Assembly (NCBI GenBank): GCA_051004015.1
Contig: JBPCKT010000142.1
Span: forward strand, 1 to 43,204
Length of the DNA: 43,204 bases
Direction: 5' to 3'
DNA from: SXOA01 sp051004015
Lineage (GTDB): Bacteria > Planctomycetota > Planctomycetia > Pirellulales > Pirellulaceae
The notes under the pieces are model-generated. The model saw only the letters and a list, made by a program, of their open reading frames with translations, did not search any database and was not told where the DNA came from. Position 1 is the stretch's first letter; every line of letters begins with the position of its first letter. Below are positions 16,788 through 24,526 of the stretch, piece by piece. Position numbers and translations under genes: made by a program.

Positions 16788-17909
16788 ATGAAGCTCCCAT
16801 TCCCGCTCTGTGCCGCCGCACTTTCGGCCGCGCTTCTCGGTTGCGGAGGGAACAAACCGGCGCAAGTTCCCGTGAAGACGGAGCCCGTTGCGAAAACGGA
16901 AAGCGGTTCCTCGTCGTCAACGTCGTCCGAAACGACGCCGGAAGTCGTCGTCGCCAAGGAAACCAAGCCCAAGGTTGTCCAAGGCCCACCGGAGCCCGCA
17001 AAGCCGGTTGCCGATGACCTGCGCTCGCTCGCGGCTCGGCTGGTGGAAAAAAGCCCGCAAGGCTCCTGGCGAATCAACGAAGCAGCCGCCCTGGAGCTCG
17101 AAAAGCTGGGGGACAGTGCGCAGGCGGACCTTGTTGCGCTCCTCGGCGACTCCCGGCCCGAAGCACGCCGCGGAGCCGCCTTTTACCTGCTGGCGAAGTT
17201 CAATCCCAGCGATGCGAAGCAGGTTGCCGGCTATACCGGGCTCCTCGATGACAAGGAGCCGTTCCTCCGCAGCCTCGGTTTGCAGGCGGTTCGCAAGATG
17301 CAGAAAACCGACCAGGCCGCCGCCGTTCCGAGATTGTCCAAGATGCTCGCCACCGAGCAAGAACCGAGTGCCGACAATCGGGCCGCACTGGCCCGCGTGC
17401 TCGGCAGCCTGAAGCAAAACGCAGCTCCAGCGCTCGAGGCGCTAACCACGGGAGCGAAGGATGACGAGAGTCCCAAGGTCCGCGGCGCTTACCTGGTGGC
17501 CATTTCGCAAATTGCCTCGTCGGAGGAGGCTCTGCCAGCGTTCCGTCAGGGACTGGGCGACCCGGACGCCACCGTCCGACTGGTCGCCGCCGCCCGCCTG
17601 CGGCAGTTGGGTCAAGACGCCGCCCCCGCCGCGGAAGACCTGGCCCAAGCATTGGAAGATACGGACCCCAGCGTGCGTGAAGCCGCGGCCGAAGCCCTCG
17701 TCAAAGTCGGGCCGGCCGCCGTCGAGCCGCTCAGCCAGCATGTCGATTCCAAGAACGCTTTCACCCGCCAACTCGCCATCGCCTGTCTTGGCAAGCTCGG
17801 CCCCGCGGCCAAATCGGCACTTCCGCAGGTCGAGAAGCATTTGGCCGATGAAGACCCCGAAGTGAAGAAGATCGCCGAGGCCGTCGTCAGAATCCTGAGG
17901 GGTTCCTGA
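16788..17909 (+). CDS. HEAT-repeat lipoprotein
   Basis: The protein has 373 residues. The signal ends in a lipobox, ALLGC, with Cys19 as the acylated residue, so it should be anchored to a membrane facing the periplasm. A Ser/Thr/Lys-rich linker (about 20-75) follows. Residues about 80-373 are HEAT/PBS-like repeats with the recurring pattern D-x-x-x-x-V-R-x-x-A-A-x-A-L (for example DPDATVRLVAAARLRQLG and DTDPSVREAAAEALVKVG). Such solenoids bind partner proteins; the partner is unknown. It starts 40 bases after the prenyltransferase gene and may share its transcript. Confidence 0.88.
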   Translation: MKLPFPLCAAALSAALLGCGGNKPAQVPVKTEPVAKTESGSSSSTSSETTPEVVVAKETKPKVVQGPPEPAKPVADDLRSLAARLVEKSPQGSWRINEAAALELEKLGDSAQADLVALLGDSRPEARRGAAFYLLAKFNPSDAKQVAGYTGLLDDKEPFLRSLGLQAVRKMQKTDQAAAVPRLSKMLATEQEPSADNRAALARVLGSLKQNAAPALEALTTGAKDDESPKVRGAYLVAISQIASSEEALPAFRQGLGDPDATVRLVAAARLRQLGQDAAPAAEDLAQALEDTDPSVREAAAEALVKVGPAAVEPLSQHVDSKNAFTRQLAIACLGKLGPAAKSALPQVEKHLADEDPEVKKIAEAVVRILRGS

Positions 17910-17931
17910 AACCGACCATGCTGGTGTGCAT

Positions 17932-18246
17932 CTACCAGCCGAAAAAGTCCCGCAACGGCAGATACACGACGTAGTACATGACCAGATAAAACATCCAGAA
18001 GACGATGGCGGTCCAGAGGAGAAGTAAGACCGTCCAGAGAACTTTGGACCACGGACTGAATCCGCGGCTCACCCAAAGAATCGGCAGGCCGAGAAACAGT
18101 GTTACGAAGAACAGCATCCCCAGCACCAGCCAGGGACTATCCGTCATTTCCCTCAATTTCGCCCGCAGCGAAGGGGCGGGAGCATCCACGACAGCCGCCT
18201 CCATGGGCTGCTGGGAATCGGGCGAATTATGCGGGGTCGGGGCCAT
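17932..18246 (-). CDS. Small membrane protein of unknown function
   Basis: The protein has 104 residues from the ATG at 18246; an in-frame GTG at 18267 would extend it into the adjacent repeat. After a Pro-rich hydrophilic N-terminus there are two membrane segments, WLVLGMLFFVTLFLGLPILW and a long LLLLWTAIVFWMFYLVMYYVV, separated by a short loop (SRGFSPWSK). No family is recognised. The start lies 5 bases from a TACAAT box at the end of a palindromic repeat, and the gene is divergent from the 160-residue membrane protein, whose start has the same arrangement. Confidence 0.75.
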   Translation of the reverse strand: MAPTPHNSPDSQQPMEAAVVDAPAPSLRAKLREMTDSPWLVLGMLFFVTLFLGLPILWVSRGFSPWSKVLWTVLLLLWTAIVFWMFYLVMYYVVYLPLRDFFGW

Positions 18247-18251
18247 GCTGA

Positions 18252-18311
18252 ATTGTAGCCCGCACACTCCGTGTGCGGGAATGTCCGCTCACGGAGTGAG
18301 CGGGCTACAAT
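18252..18311. repeat. Cruciform-like inverted repeat between divergent genes
   Basis: Outer arms at 18252-18263 and 18300-18311 (ATTGTAGCCCGC and its complement) are perfect. Between them lie two further hairpins, 18259-18279 (CCGCACAC stem) and 18285-18303 (CCGCTCA stem). Each outer end reads TACAAT outward, 5 bases before the minus-strand ATG at 18246 and 6 bases before the plus-strand ATG at 18318. The repeat fills the whole gap between the two genes. Confidence 0.75.
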
Positions 18312-18317
18312 GGGGGT

Positions 18318-18800
18318 ATGGAAGCCCCCGTCAAAGCCGCCCAATCTCCACTCCGGATTCGCGTCGCGCCGGAAGAGGTAACGGTCCGCTTCTGGGGACT
18401 TCGCGACGAGCCGTTGGGCACCTGGCTGCGTGTGATTCTGGGCGCAGGCGCTAGTGCAATGGTGGGCACATTTCTCGGAAATGAGTGGTGGGGCTGGGGG
18501 ACGCTGGCCCTGGTGCTTGTCACGCTTTGGCGGAGCCTGATTCCACTGCGATTTGAGATCAGCCCGCACGGTATCTCGCAGATTGTGCTCGGCCGGCGGA
18601 CCCGCATCCTGTGGACCTCCATCCTCAACTACCAGGTCTATTCCCGCGGCGTGCTGCTCCTGCCCGATGCCGCGGTCACTCCTCTCTCGCCTCTTCGCGG
18701 CTTGTTCCTGCCTTGGGGCTCGCACAAGGAGCGGGTGCTGGCCAATATTGAATACTACCTCGCCTCTTGGACTGCTTCTCAAACGACAACCTCGCGCTAA
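18318..18800 (+). CDS. Small membrane protein of unknown function, PH-like
   Basis: The 160-residue protein has a hydrophilic start, then two membrane segments (about 36-52 and 56-75, GWGTLALVLVTLWRSLIPL), then a beta-rich cytoplasmic part (FEISPHGISQIVLGRRTRILWTSILNYQVYSRGVLLL). The pattern 'two TM segments, then FxISxxGI...TRIxWxxI' is like bacterial PH-domain membrane proteins, but the match is weak and I do not assign the family firmly. It is 2 bases upstream of the prolyl oligopeptidase gene, so both are probably on one mRNA started at the cruciform repeat. Confidence 0.72.
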   Translation: MEAPVKAAQSPLRIRVAPEEVTVRFWGLRDEPLGTWLRVILGAGASAMVGTFLGNEWWGWGTLALVLVTLWRSLIPLRFEISPHGISQIVLGRRTRILWTSILNYQVYSRGVLLLPDAAVTPLSPLRGLFLPWGSHKERVLANIEYYLASWTASQTTTSR

Positions 18801-18802
18801 CC

Positions 18803-21016
18803 ATGCAACCCTCCATCAAGTCCGCCCTGCTCACCTTGTTGGCCTTTGCTATGCTGGCCTCTCCCGCTCTGGCCGGCAATCGCTTCTTTCGCCGCTGGCA
18901 AGAGCCGCGGTCCGCACAACGTGAGGCAGGCCGGCAGGTTCCGCAACAGCTCGTTTCGACTCCCGCTCCCAAAAAGCCCATGTATCCGGCCACCCGCAAG
19001 TCTGATCACGTCGACGACTATCACGGCACCAAAGTCCCCGATCCTTATCGCTGGCTGGAGGATCCCGACAGCGACGAAACCAAGGAATGGGTGCAGGCTC
19101 AGAACAAGGTTACCTTCGGCTACCTGGAGCAGCTTCCCGTGCGCGAGCAATTCCGCGAGCGGCTGACGAAACTCTGGAATTACGAGCGCTTCGGCCTGCC
19201 CATCAAGCGGCAAGGACGCTACTTCTACTCCCGCAACAGCGGACTGGAAAACCAGAACGCCGTTTACGTGGTGGAAGGGCTCGCCGCCCAGCCGCGGTTG
19301 ATCTTGGATCCCAACACGCTCTCGAAGGACGGCACGATCGCGCTGGCGAACTGGGTGGCCAGCGACGACGGCAAGCTCTTCGCCTACTCTCTCGCTCACG
19401 CCGGCTCGGATTGGAATGAATGGAAGGTCCTCGACGTCGACACCGGCCGCCACCTTCCCGACCATCTCCAATGGGTCAAGTTCAGCTCCATCGCTTGGAC
19501 GCCAGACCGTCGCGGCTTCTTCTACAGCCGCTATGACGAGCCGAAAGCGAGTGAAACCTTCACCGGCCAGAACTACTATCAGAAGCTCTTTTTCCATAAG
19601 CTGGGGGACGAGCAGGCCAAAGACACGCTGATCTATGAACGCCAGGACGAAAAGGAGTGGGGCTTTGGCGGCGAAGTGACCGAGGACGGCCGCTATCTGG
19701 TCGTCAGCGTCTGGCGGGGTACGGAGCGGAAAAACCAGATCTTCTACAAGGACCTGCAACAGACGGACGCGAAGGTCGTCGAACTCCTCTCCGGCTTTGT
19801 GGCCGAATACAACTTCATCGGCAGTCTGGGATCAAACTTCTTCCTGGTGACGGACAAGGACGCTCCTCTACGGCGACTAATCGCTCTCGACGTCGCCACC
19901 GAGAAGCCGCAGGCGCAGGAGATCATTCCGGAGGCCAAACACGTTCTGCAATCGGTAAGCCTCATTGGCGGGCACTTCATCGCCCACTATCTGCAGGACG
20001 CCTGCAGCGCGGTGAAGGTGCATGATCTGGCCGGAAAGCACGTCCGCGACGTGGACCTGCCCACGCTCGGCTCCGCCAGCGGCTTCGGCGGACGACACGA
20101 CGACAAGGAGACGTTTTATTCCTTCACGAACTACACCACCCCCGGCAGAATCTACCGTTACGACGTGGCAACCGGCAAGAGCACTCTCTTCCGCGAGCCG
20201 AAAGTCGATTTCGACCCGTCCCAGTTCGAGGCCAAACAGAGCTTCTACACCAGCCGCGATGGCACGAAGGTGCCGCTGATGGTCGTGGCCAGGAAGGGAA
20301 TGAAGCTGAATGGCAATAACCCCACTATCCTGTACGGCTACGGCGGCTTTGATATCGCCCAGCGGCCCGGATTTTCGGTCAGCACCTTGGCCTGGGTGGA
20401 ATCCGGCGGAGTCTATGCCGTGGCCAACCTCCGGGGCGGCGGCGAGTACGGCCGGGCCTGGCACGAGGCCGGCATGCTCAAGAACAAGCAAAACGTCTTC
20501 GACGATTTTCTAGCCGCCGCCCAGTGGCTGATCGACCAAAAATACACCGCCCCGCAGCGCCTCGGCATTCGTGGCGGCAGCAACGGCGGCCTGCTCGTCG
20601 GCGCTGCCATGACCCAGCGGCCGGACCTGTTCGGGGCGGCAGTCCCGGCCGTGGGAGTGCTCGACATGCTCCGCTTCCACAAATTCACCATCGGCTGGGC
20701 CTGGGTGAACGAATACGGCAGCGCCGACGTCGCCGAGCAATTCCCCACGTTGTTTGCCTACTCCCCGCTGCACCAACTGAAGCCCGGCACCAAATACCCT
20801 CCCACGCTCATCACCACCGGCGACCACGATGACCGGGTCGTCCCCGCCCACAGCTTCAAATTCGCCGCCACCTTGCAAGCTGCTCACACAGGCGACGCTC
20901 CCGTGCTCATCCGCATCGAAACTCGCGCCGGCCACGGCGCTGGGAAGCCGACCACGAAACTCATCGAAGAAGCGGCCGACGTGCTCGCGTTCTTGAAGGG
21001 GACGATTGGGAAGTAG
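18803..21016 (+). CDS. Secreted prolyl oligopeptidase (peptidase family S9A)
   Basis: The protein has 737 residues when started at the ATG at 18803; the frame is open 12 codons further up but that would overlap the previous gene and spoil the signal peptide. The signal is SALLTLLAFAMLASPALAGN. The family N-terminus DDYHGTKVPDPYRWLEDPDS opens a seven-blade propeller (to about residue 470), followed by the alpha/beta-hydrolase domain. The triad is Ser593 in RGGSNGGL, Asp676 in GDHDDRV and His711 in AGHGAG. It cleaves short peptides after proline, here outside the cytoplasm. The gap of 2 bases from the preceding gene indicates an operon. Confidence 0.95.
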   Translation: MQPSIKSALLTLLAFAMLASPALAGNRFFRRWQEPRSAQREAGRQVPQQLVSTPAPKKPMYPATRKSDHVDDYHGTKVPDPYRWLEDPDSDETKEWVQAQNKVTFGYLEQLPVREQFRERLTKLWNYERFGLPIKRQGRYFYSRNSGLENQNAVYVVEGLAAQPRLILDPNTLSKDGTIALANWVASDDGKLFAYSLAHAGSDWNEWKVLDVDTGRHLPDHLQWVKFSSIAWTPDRRGFFYSRYDEPKASETFTGQNYYQKLFFHKLGDEQAKDTLIYERQDEKEWGFGGEVTEDGRYLVVSVWRGTERKNQIFYKDLQQTDAKVVELLSGFVAEYNFIGSLGSNFFLVTDKDAPLRRLIALDVATEKPQAQEIIPEAKHVLQSVSLIGGHFIAHYLQDACSAVKVHDLAGKHVRDVDLPTLGSASGFGGRHDDKETFYSFTNYTTPGRIYRYDVATGKSTLFREPKVDFDPSQFEAKQSFYTSRDGTKVPLMVVARKGMKLNGNNPTILYGYGGFDIAQRPGFSVSTLAWVESGGVYAVANLRGGGEYGRAWHEAGMLKNKQNVFDDFLAAAQWLIDQKYTAPQRLGIRGGSNGGLLVGAAMTQRPDLFGAAVPAVGVLDMLRFHKFTIGWAWVNEYGSADVAEQFPTLFAYSPLHQLKPGTKYPPTLITTGDHDDRVVPAHSFKFAATLQAAHTGDAPVLIRIETRAGHGAGKPTTKLIEEAADVLAFLKGTIGK

Positions 21017-21055
21017 CGTTTAAGAAGGCTGCTGTTTTCGCCCCCGGCGAGCTTG

Positions 21056-21080
21056 CCTCGCCGGAGCGCAGGTTTGAGAA
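21056..21080. repeat. Hairpin repeat after the oligopeptidase gene
   Basis: The stem CCGGCGAG/CTCGCCGG with a short loop lies about 40 bases after the stop. It opens a repeat-rich stretch, 21017-21778, in which no gene other than spurious open frames is seen. Confidence 0.55.
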
Positions 21081-21096
21081 CCAGAAGGTTCCGGCC

Positions 21097-21121
21097 ACTA
21101 ACCCGAAGCGCAAGCGAGGGA
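21097..21121. repeat. Dispersed 25-nt motif, copy 1
   Basis: A 25-base motif ending in AGCGAGGGA with an upstream CCCG-GCG core. Related copies are at 27061-27085 and 43168-43192. All three are intergenic and in the same orientation. Confidence 0.65.
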
Positions 21122-21140
21122 GCGCCCGGTACGCCCCAGA

Positions 21141-21246
21141 AAACATCGCTCCACCCGGACAAGCCGGGTGGTGGCGAAGAGCGAATCCGTTTTTTCGCGT
21201 TCTGGTTTCCAAACATCGCTCCGGCGGGGCGAGCCCGCCGGTGGCG
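21141..21246. repeat. Two 36-nt direct repeats with covarying hairpins
   Basis: Copies at 21141-21176 and 21211-21246 share the flanks AAACATCGCTCC and GGTGGCG exactly. The hairpin arms between them differ (ACCCGG/CCGGGT versus GGCGGG/CCCGCC) but stay complementary, with 5-base loops. The structure, more than the sequence, is conserved. Confidence 0.8.
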
Positions 21247-21299
21247 GTTGAAATTGGGGTTCGTCTGCCGCCCGGCATCTTCCTGCATGGATGCCAACT

Positions 21300-21498
21300 G
21301 CCCCAGCGGGGCAACCGATTCCAGCCCGGGGCCCGCTCGCTTCGAGCGCACCCTGGGTACGGGAGCGAATCGAATACCTGGACCCTGAAAGGGTCTCCGA
21401 CAAGTCGCGTCAACCCACTGGGTAACCGCTTCGCGGTTCACCGCGCGCTCAAAACGCATCACCCTGGGTGCGCTCGCAGAGCCTCGCGACCCAGGGCT
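21300..21498. repeat. Degenerate REP-like hairpin units
   Basis: Several units resemble the ends of the nearby transposase element: GCCCCAGCGGGGC at 21300-21312; a CAGCCC...CCTGGGT unit at about 21322-21358; UUCG-capped hairpins at 21423-21440 and near 21508-21522; and ACCCTGGGT...ACCCAGGGC at 21460-21497. They look like solo or decayed repeat copies. The remainder up to 21664 shows no gene. Confidence 0.6.
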
Positions 21499-21664
21499 GC
21501 ATTCGGCTACCGCTTCGCGGTGCAATTTCCGAATCAGCGCTCTGGGTTGGCAGAATCTTCTGTCGGCTCATCTGCCAGTGCCACACTCTCCGATCCAGAC
21601 CGCCTCAAGGCGGGACTCGAGCGGGGGGACGTTGCTCGTTCGGGGATGCGTTCGGATTGCTTCA

Positions 21665-22336
21665 GGCCCAACGGGCCGCACTATGTCAGCCCAGGGTGGA
21701 GGGGGCGCAGCCCCCGAAGCCCTGGGTTAGGATGCAAAAATCAACCACAGCCCCAACGGGGCGCGCTAGGAGCCAGCCATGCCGCAATCGCTCGCCAAAG
21801 TGCTGATTCACATGGTGTGGAGCACCAAGCACCGCGCGCCGTGGCTCAAGGACAAGGAAGTCCGGAAAGAACTGTACGCTTACATGGCGACGGTGCTGGG
21901 AAACATGGATTCGCCCGCTCTTATCATCAACGGAGTGGAGGACCACGTCCATGTGCTCTGCCTCATGTCGCGCAAATTCACGCTTGCTCAACTTTTCGAA
22001 GCGGTCAAAGCGGATTCTTCCAAGTGGATCAAGTCGAAGGGGCTCGAGTACTTGGAGTTCTATTGGCAGGGAGGATACGGCGTCTTTTCGGTGAGCGAGT
22101 CGAATTGCCCGGAAGTCAAGAAATACATCGAGGATCAGGAGCGGCACCATGAAACGATGAGCTATCAGGACGAATTCCGCTGGCTATGCCAAAAGCACGG
22201 CATCGTGATCGACGAACGTTACGTCTGGGATTAGCGCGCCCCCTTGGGGCTTTTGCGAACCTCGGGAACCGTTTCCCAGGGCTTCGGCGGCTGCGCCGCC
22301 TTCACCCTGGGCTGACATAGGCTGCCCCGTTGGGGC
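21665..22336 (+). mobile_element. REP-associated transposase element bounded by inverted three-hairpin units
   Basis: The transposase gene sits between two inverted multi-hairpin ends. Left end: hairpin 21665-21677, a 46-nt unit 21681-21726, hairpin 21750-21762. Right end in mirror order: hairpin 22238-22250, unit 22275-22320, hairpin 22324-22336. The 46-nt units are reverse complements at 43 positions; the central 18 bases at 21681-21698 and 22303-22320 match perfectly. Two of the three differences are paired changes inside a stem. The organisation resembles REP/BIME-RAYT loci or an IS200-like unit. Insertion-site bases cannot be defined from one copy. Confidence 0.75.
21779..22234 (+). CDS. 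IS200/REP-associated tyrosine transposase (Y1, HUH)
   Basis: The 151-residue single-domain transposase has a typical start, LIHMVWSTKHRAPWL. The metal-binding HUH motif is in EDHVHVLCLM, and the catalytic Tyr is in CPEVKKYIEDQERHH. C-terminally YQDEFRWLCQKHGI matches IS200-like TnpA proteins of this size. It would nick and rejoin single-stranded DNA at hairpin ends. All three landmarks are intact, so it looks functional. AGGAG at 21768-21772 supports the ATG. The stop codon lies in the inner right hairpin region. No TnpB/IscB-type gene accompanies it. Whether it is an IS200 transposase or a domesticated RAYT depends on copy number. Confidence 0.9.
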   Translation: MPQSLAKVLIHMVWSTKHRAPWLKDKEVRKELYAYMATVLGNMDSPALIINGVEDHVHVLCLMSRKFTLAQLFEAVKADSSKWIKSKGLEYLEFYWQGGYGVFSVSESNCPEVKKYIEDQERHHETMSYQDEFRWLCQKHGIVIDERYVWD

Positions 22337-22490
22337 AAAGAAGGGGGCAAGAACGAAGCCAAACCGCAAGCCAGTCAAGCGGAAACCGATCTTTTTGAGA
22401 AGTCAGTGCAATACGCGCCGCTTAACGTCAAGACCTAGTGGCACCCAAAGGGGCCCGAAAAAAATCTTCGAAATTCTGGCTGCCGGGGGC

Positions 22491-22519
22491 TTGCCTGTGC
22501 CAACCCATACGTGTATACT
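22491..22519 (+). promoter_or_regulatory. Sigma70-like promoter with no gene downstream
   Basis: TTGCCT (22491-22496) and TATACT (22514-22519) are separated by exactly 17 bases. Transcription would begin near 22526 and run into a non-coding stretch. No convincing plus-strand coding sequence follows before 23077, where the minus-strand signal peptidase gene ends. Confidence 0.5.
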
Positions 22520-22614
22520 TGTACAAATTGCGGCGGAGCTGCGCACGGTGTCAGGGAGGGTGCGCTCTTTTCCAATTCGGTTGTAATGGCGTGAAAAGTT
22601 CCCTGGAGGGGACG

Positions 22615-22649
22615 GATAAGTCCTGCGCACATGCTGCAAAAGACTTATC
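22615..22649 (+). other. Hairpin in the putative non-coding transcript
   Basis: Perfect 8-bp arms GATAAGTC (22615-22622) and GACTTATC (22642-22649) enclose 19 bases. It lies about 90 bases downstream of the promoter-like sequence and could be part of a structured RNA. Confidence 0.4.
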
Positions 22650-22691
22650 AAATCAGGAAGAAACCGCCCGGATGGGGCAAGCGGGGCCTGT

Positions 22692-23012
22692 ATCAAGAAA
22701 ACGGCTGCTGTATCGCTTCGCGAGCCGCAAAGCGTTTCCGCACTTTGGGTTGTGCGTAGGGCGGCCCAAAACGAGGAGTCCGAAAAGCTGTATTAAGCTC
22801 TAGGCATGGGGGGGTTATCAGCCTTATCAGCTCCTCGCGTGTGATTCGTGGGAAGGTGGTTTAGAGCCAGTCCCAAAACCCTCATCCTAGCCCTCTCCCA
22901 GAGGGAGAGGGAATTTGTGGGTTCCAGGCAAGGGCGTGAATCAAGAAACGGGCTGATTCACGGGTTCATGAGCCGTAAAGCGTTTCCGGACCGTGGCTTG
23001 TCCGCGGCGCGG
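22692..23012. repeat. Pair of 73-nt imperfect direct repeats
   Basis: 22692-22764 and 22940-23012 align without gaps with 54 of 73 identical bases. The best conserved block is AAAGCGTTTCCG, preceded by GAGCCG. The second copy is preceded by GTGAATCA, which pairs with TGATTCAC inside the copy. They lie in the 843-base gap between the transposase and signal peptidase genes, where I see no gene. Confidence 0.6.
22891..22911. repeat. Short perfect palindrome
   Basis: CCCTCTCCC and GGGAGAGGG with a 3-base loop. This purine/pyrimidine palindrome is common in bacterial intergenic DNA; its role here is unknown. Confidence 0.6.
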
Positions 23013-23077
23013 AAGCGAAAAAAGGAACGTGAATCATGTGAATCAAACGGGGGCTCGAAGTCGTGGTGCTACGGCTC

Positions 23078-24433
23078 CTACCGACCGAGCGGAATGACTC
23101 GACCCACGATTTGGTCGCGCGCCACGCCGCCTCCCCACTGCCGGCTGTCGATGGAGACGGGGGAGTTGTCCCCCAGCAGGAAGAAGTGTCCATCCGCGAG
23201 CGGAGCTTCCTCCTGCCAGTCACTGCCCAGTCGATTAGGGCCCAGGTGATAAACGTCTCGCCAGACTTGAACGTGCGTGATTTCGAGTGGGCCGCCGTAG
23301 GCGCCGATTTGCAGCAGGGACTTGCCGTGTGGTGCATTCTGGCGGTCGCCGGGGACTGGACTGCCGAGGACTGGCATTTCGTCGTACCCGAACGCGGCCA
23401 CGAGGTGGCGGTTGTAGGCAAACAGAAACCTCCCGTCGCAGAGGGCCGCTTCCAAGGTAAACTCGCGTGCCGACCGGGGAAGATTGTCAGTGACGATGGT
23501 CGAGCCATTTTTCATGACGAGAAATCGCCTTGAATCGAGTTGCAGGTGAAGCGTGATCTTGTGAGGCGGGTCCTGCATGGTGAGAATGAAATCGCCGCTT
23601 TCGGCCTGGACGTGGCAGCGGAGCAATAGGTCTCGCACCGGGTTGAGCCCCCGCGATTCCGCCTGGTTATAGCTGTCGTTGTCTTGAACCGTGGCCGCCG
23701 TGGTTCGGGGCGCGGGGCTGGCGCTAGCGTGCCAATGCTCATAGGTAAGCCACTGAGCTTCCTCCCTGCCGGCTGCCGCAATGAAGCGAAAGCCGCCGCT
23801 CGTCGCTCGCCAGTCCGAGTTATTCGGTTCGGACGGCAGCCAGCGTTGTCTGGTCGGCAAACTGCGCGGCAGAAAGTCGTTGTCATGCACGAGGAGGCTG
23901 ACTTCCCTCAATTCATGCAAGGATTTTCGGAGGGCCTTTCCGTCCGCCAGCAAATCGCCATGGCGCATGCCGGGGCGCTCCAGCGGCAAGCCGGCGATCC
24001 GCTTCACCGCGAAAGGGCTTGCCGCATCATTATCCGGCGGCAGCGGGTCGATGAGCATCACCATGTCGCCGCGCCTGGGAGCCGACCAAAAGTACGGCCA
24101 GGTATCGACCAGAACTCGGTCGCCGCGGCGGAGGTCTTCGTTCCGCAGCTCATTCTCGCGGAAGCCGCAGTTAGGACAGACGGCGCGGCGGTCGTCCGGG
24201 TAGTCGTCGGCATCACATCGGAAGGTGATGCCGCAGTCGCCGCAGATGACGCGGAAGTGGTTGCCACACAGCGTTTCGGCCATGGAAGGACCGTCCACAC
24301 GGATCGTTCGCACCAACCCCTTGATGCACCACACGCGAAAGAGCGCCGGCGCGAGCACCGCTGCCATCATCAGCACCACCGCCAGGCGGAGGCGGCTGAG
24401 AGGGTCGAGGGGGACGAATCGGGCCAGCGACAT
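23078..24433 (-). CDS. lepB: Signal peptidase I with inserted zinc ribbon and extra beta domain
   Basis: The protein has 451 residues, well above the usual 200-330 of LepB. One N-terminal membrane segment (LAVVLMMAAVLAPALFRVW) precedes the catalytic Ser50 in VDGPSMAETL; the general base Lys144 is in FAVKRIAGLP; the late box is GDNSPVSIDSRQWG. Two insertions stand out. Between Ser and Lys is a zinc ribbon, CGDCG...CPNCG (Cys64, 67, 86, 89). From about 190 to 385 is a long, mostly beta insert. The enzyme cleaves signal peptides on the outer face of the cytoplasmic membrane, so the ribbon would sit outside. It is divergent from the DUF1570 gene with a 93-base gap. Confidence 0.9.
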   Translation of the reverse strand: MSLARFVPLDPLSRLRLAVVLMMAAVLAPALFRVWCIKGLVRTIRVDGPSMAETLCGNHFRVICGDCGITFRCDADDYPDDRRAVCPNCGFRENELRNEDLRRGDRVLVDTWPYFWSAPRRGDMVMLIDPLPPDNDAASPFAVKRIAGLPLERPGMRHGDLLADGKALRKSLHELREVSLLVHDNDFLPRSLPTRQRWLPSEPNNSDWRATSGGFRFIAAAGREEAQWLTYEHWHASASPAPRTTAATVQDNDSYNQAESRGLNPVRDLLLRCHVQAESGDFILTMQDPPHKITLHLQLDSRRFLVMKNGSTIVTDNLPRSAREFTLEAALCDGRFLFAYNRHLVAAFGYDEMPVLGSPVPGDRQNAPHGKSLLQIGAYGGPLEITHVQVWRDVYHLGPNRLGSDWQEEAPLADGHFFLLGDNSPVSIDSRQWGGGVARDQIVGRVIPLGR

Positions 24434-24526
24434 GGAAGGATTAAACCGGAAATTAGTGAGCTAAAGTTGCAATGGCCGAGCGCCAACCGCTCCAGGCTCG
24501 AGGTTCCAAATTCAGGTGGGAGAGAT

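Noticed and set aside
21241..22152. A 303-codon plus-strand frame across the repeat island
   Set aside because: It runs through REP-like hairpins and out of frame through the transposase gene.
22395..22803. Short open frames on both strands in the gap after the transposase
   Set aside because: None has a family resemblance or ribosome-binding site, and they run across hairpins and repeats.
21017..23077. CRISPR array
   Set aside because: Repeats are palindromic, unequal in sequence and irregularly spaced, and no cas gene is present.
23684..24526. The upstream 281 codons of the DUF1570 frame
   Set aside because: They overlap the signal peptidase gene on the other strand; the signal peptide and ribosome-binding site place the start at 24527.
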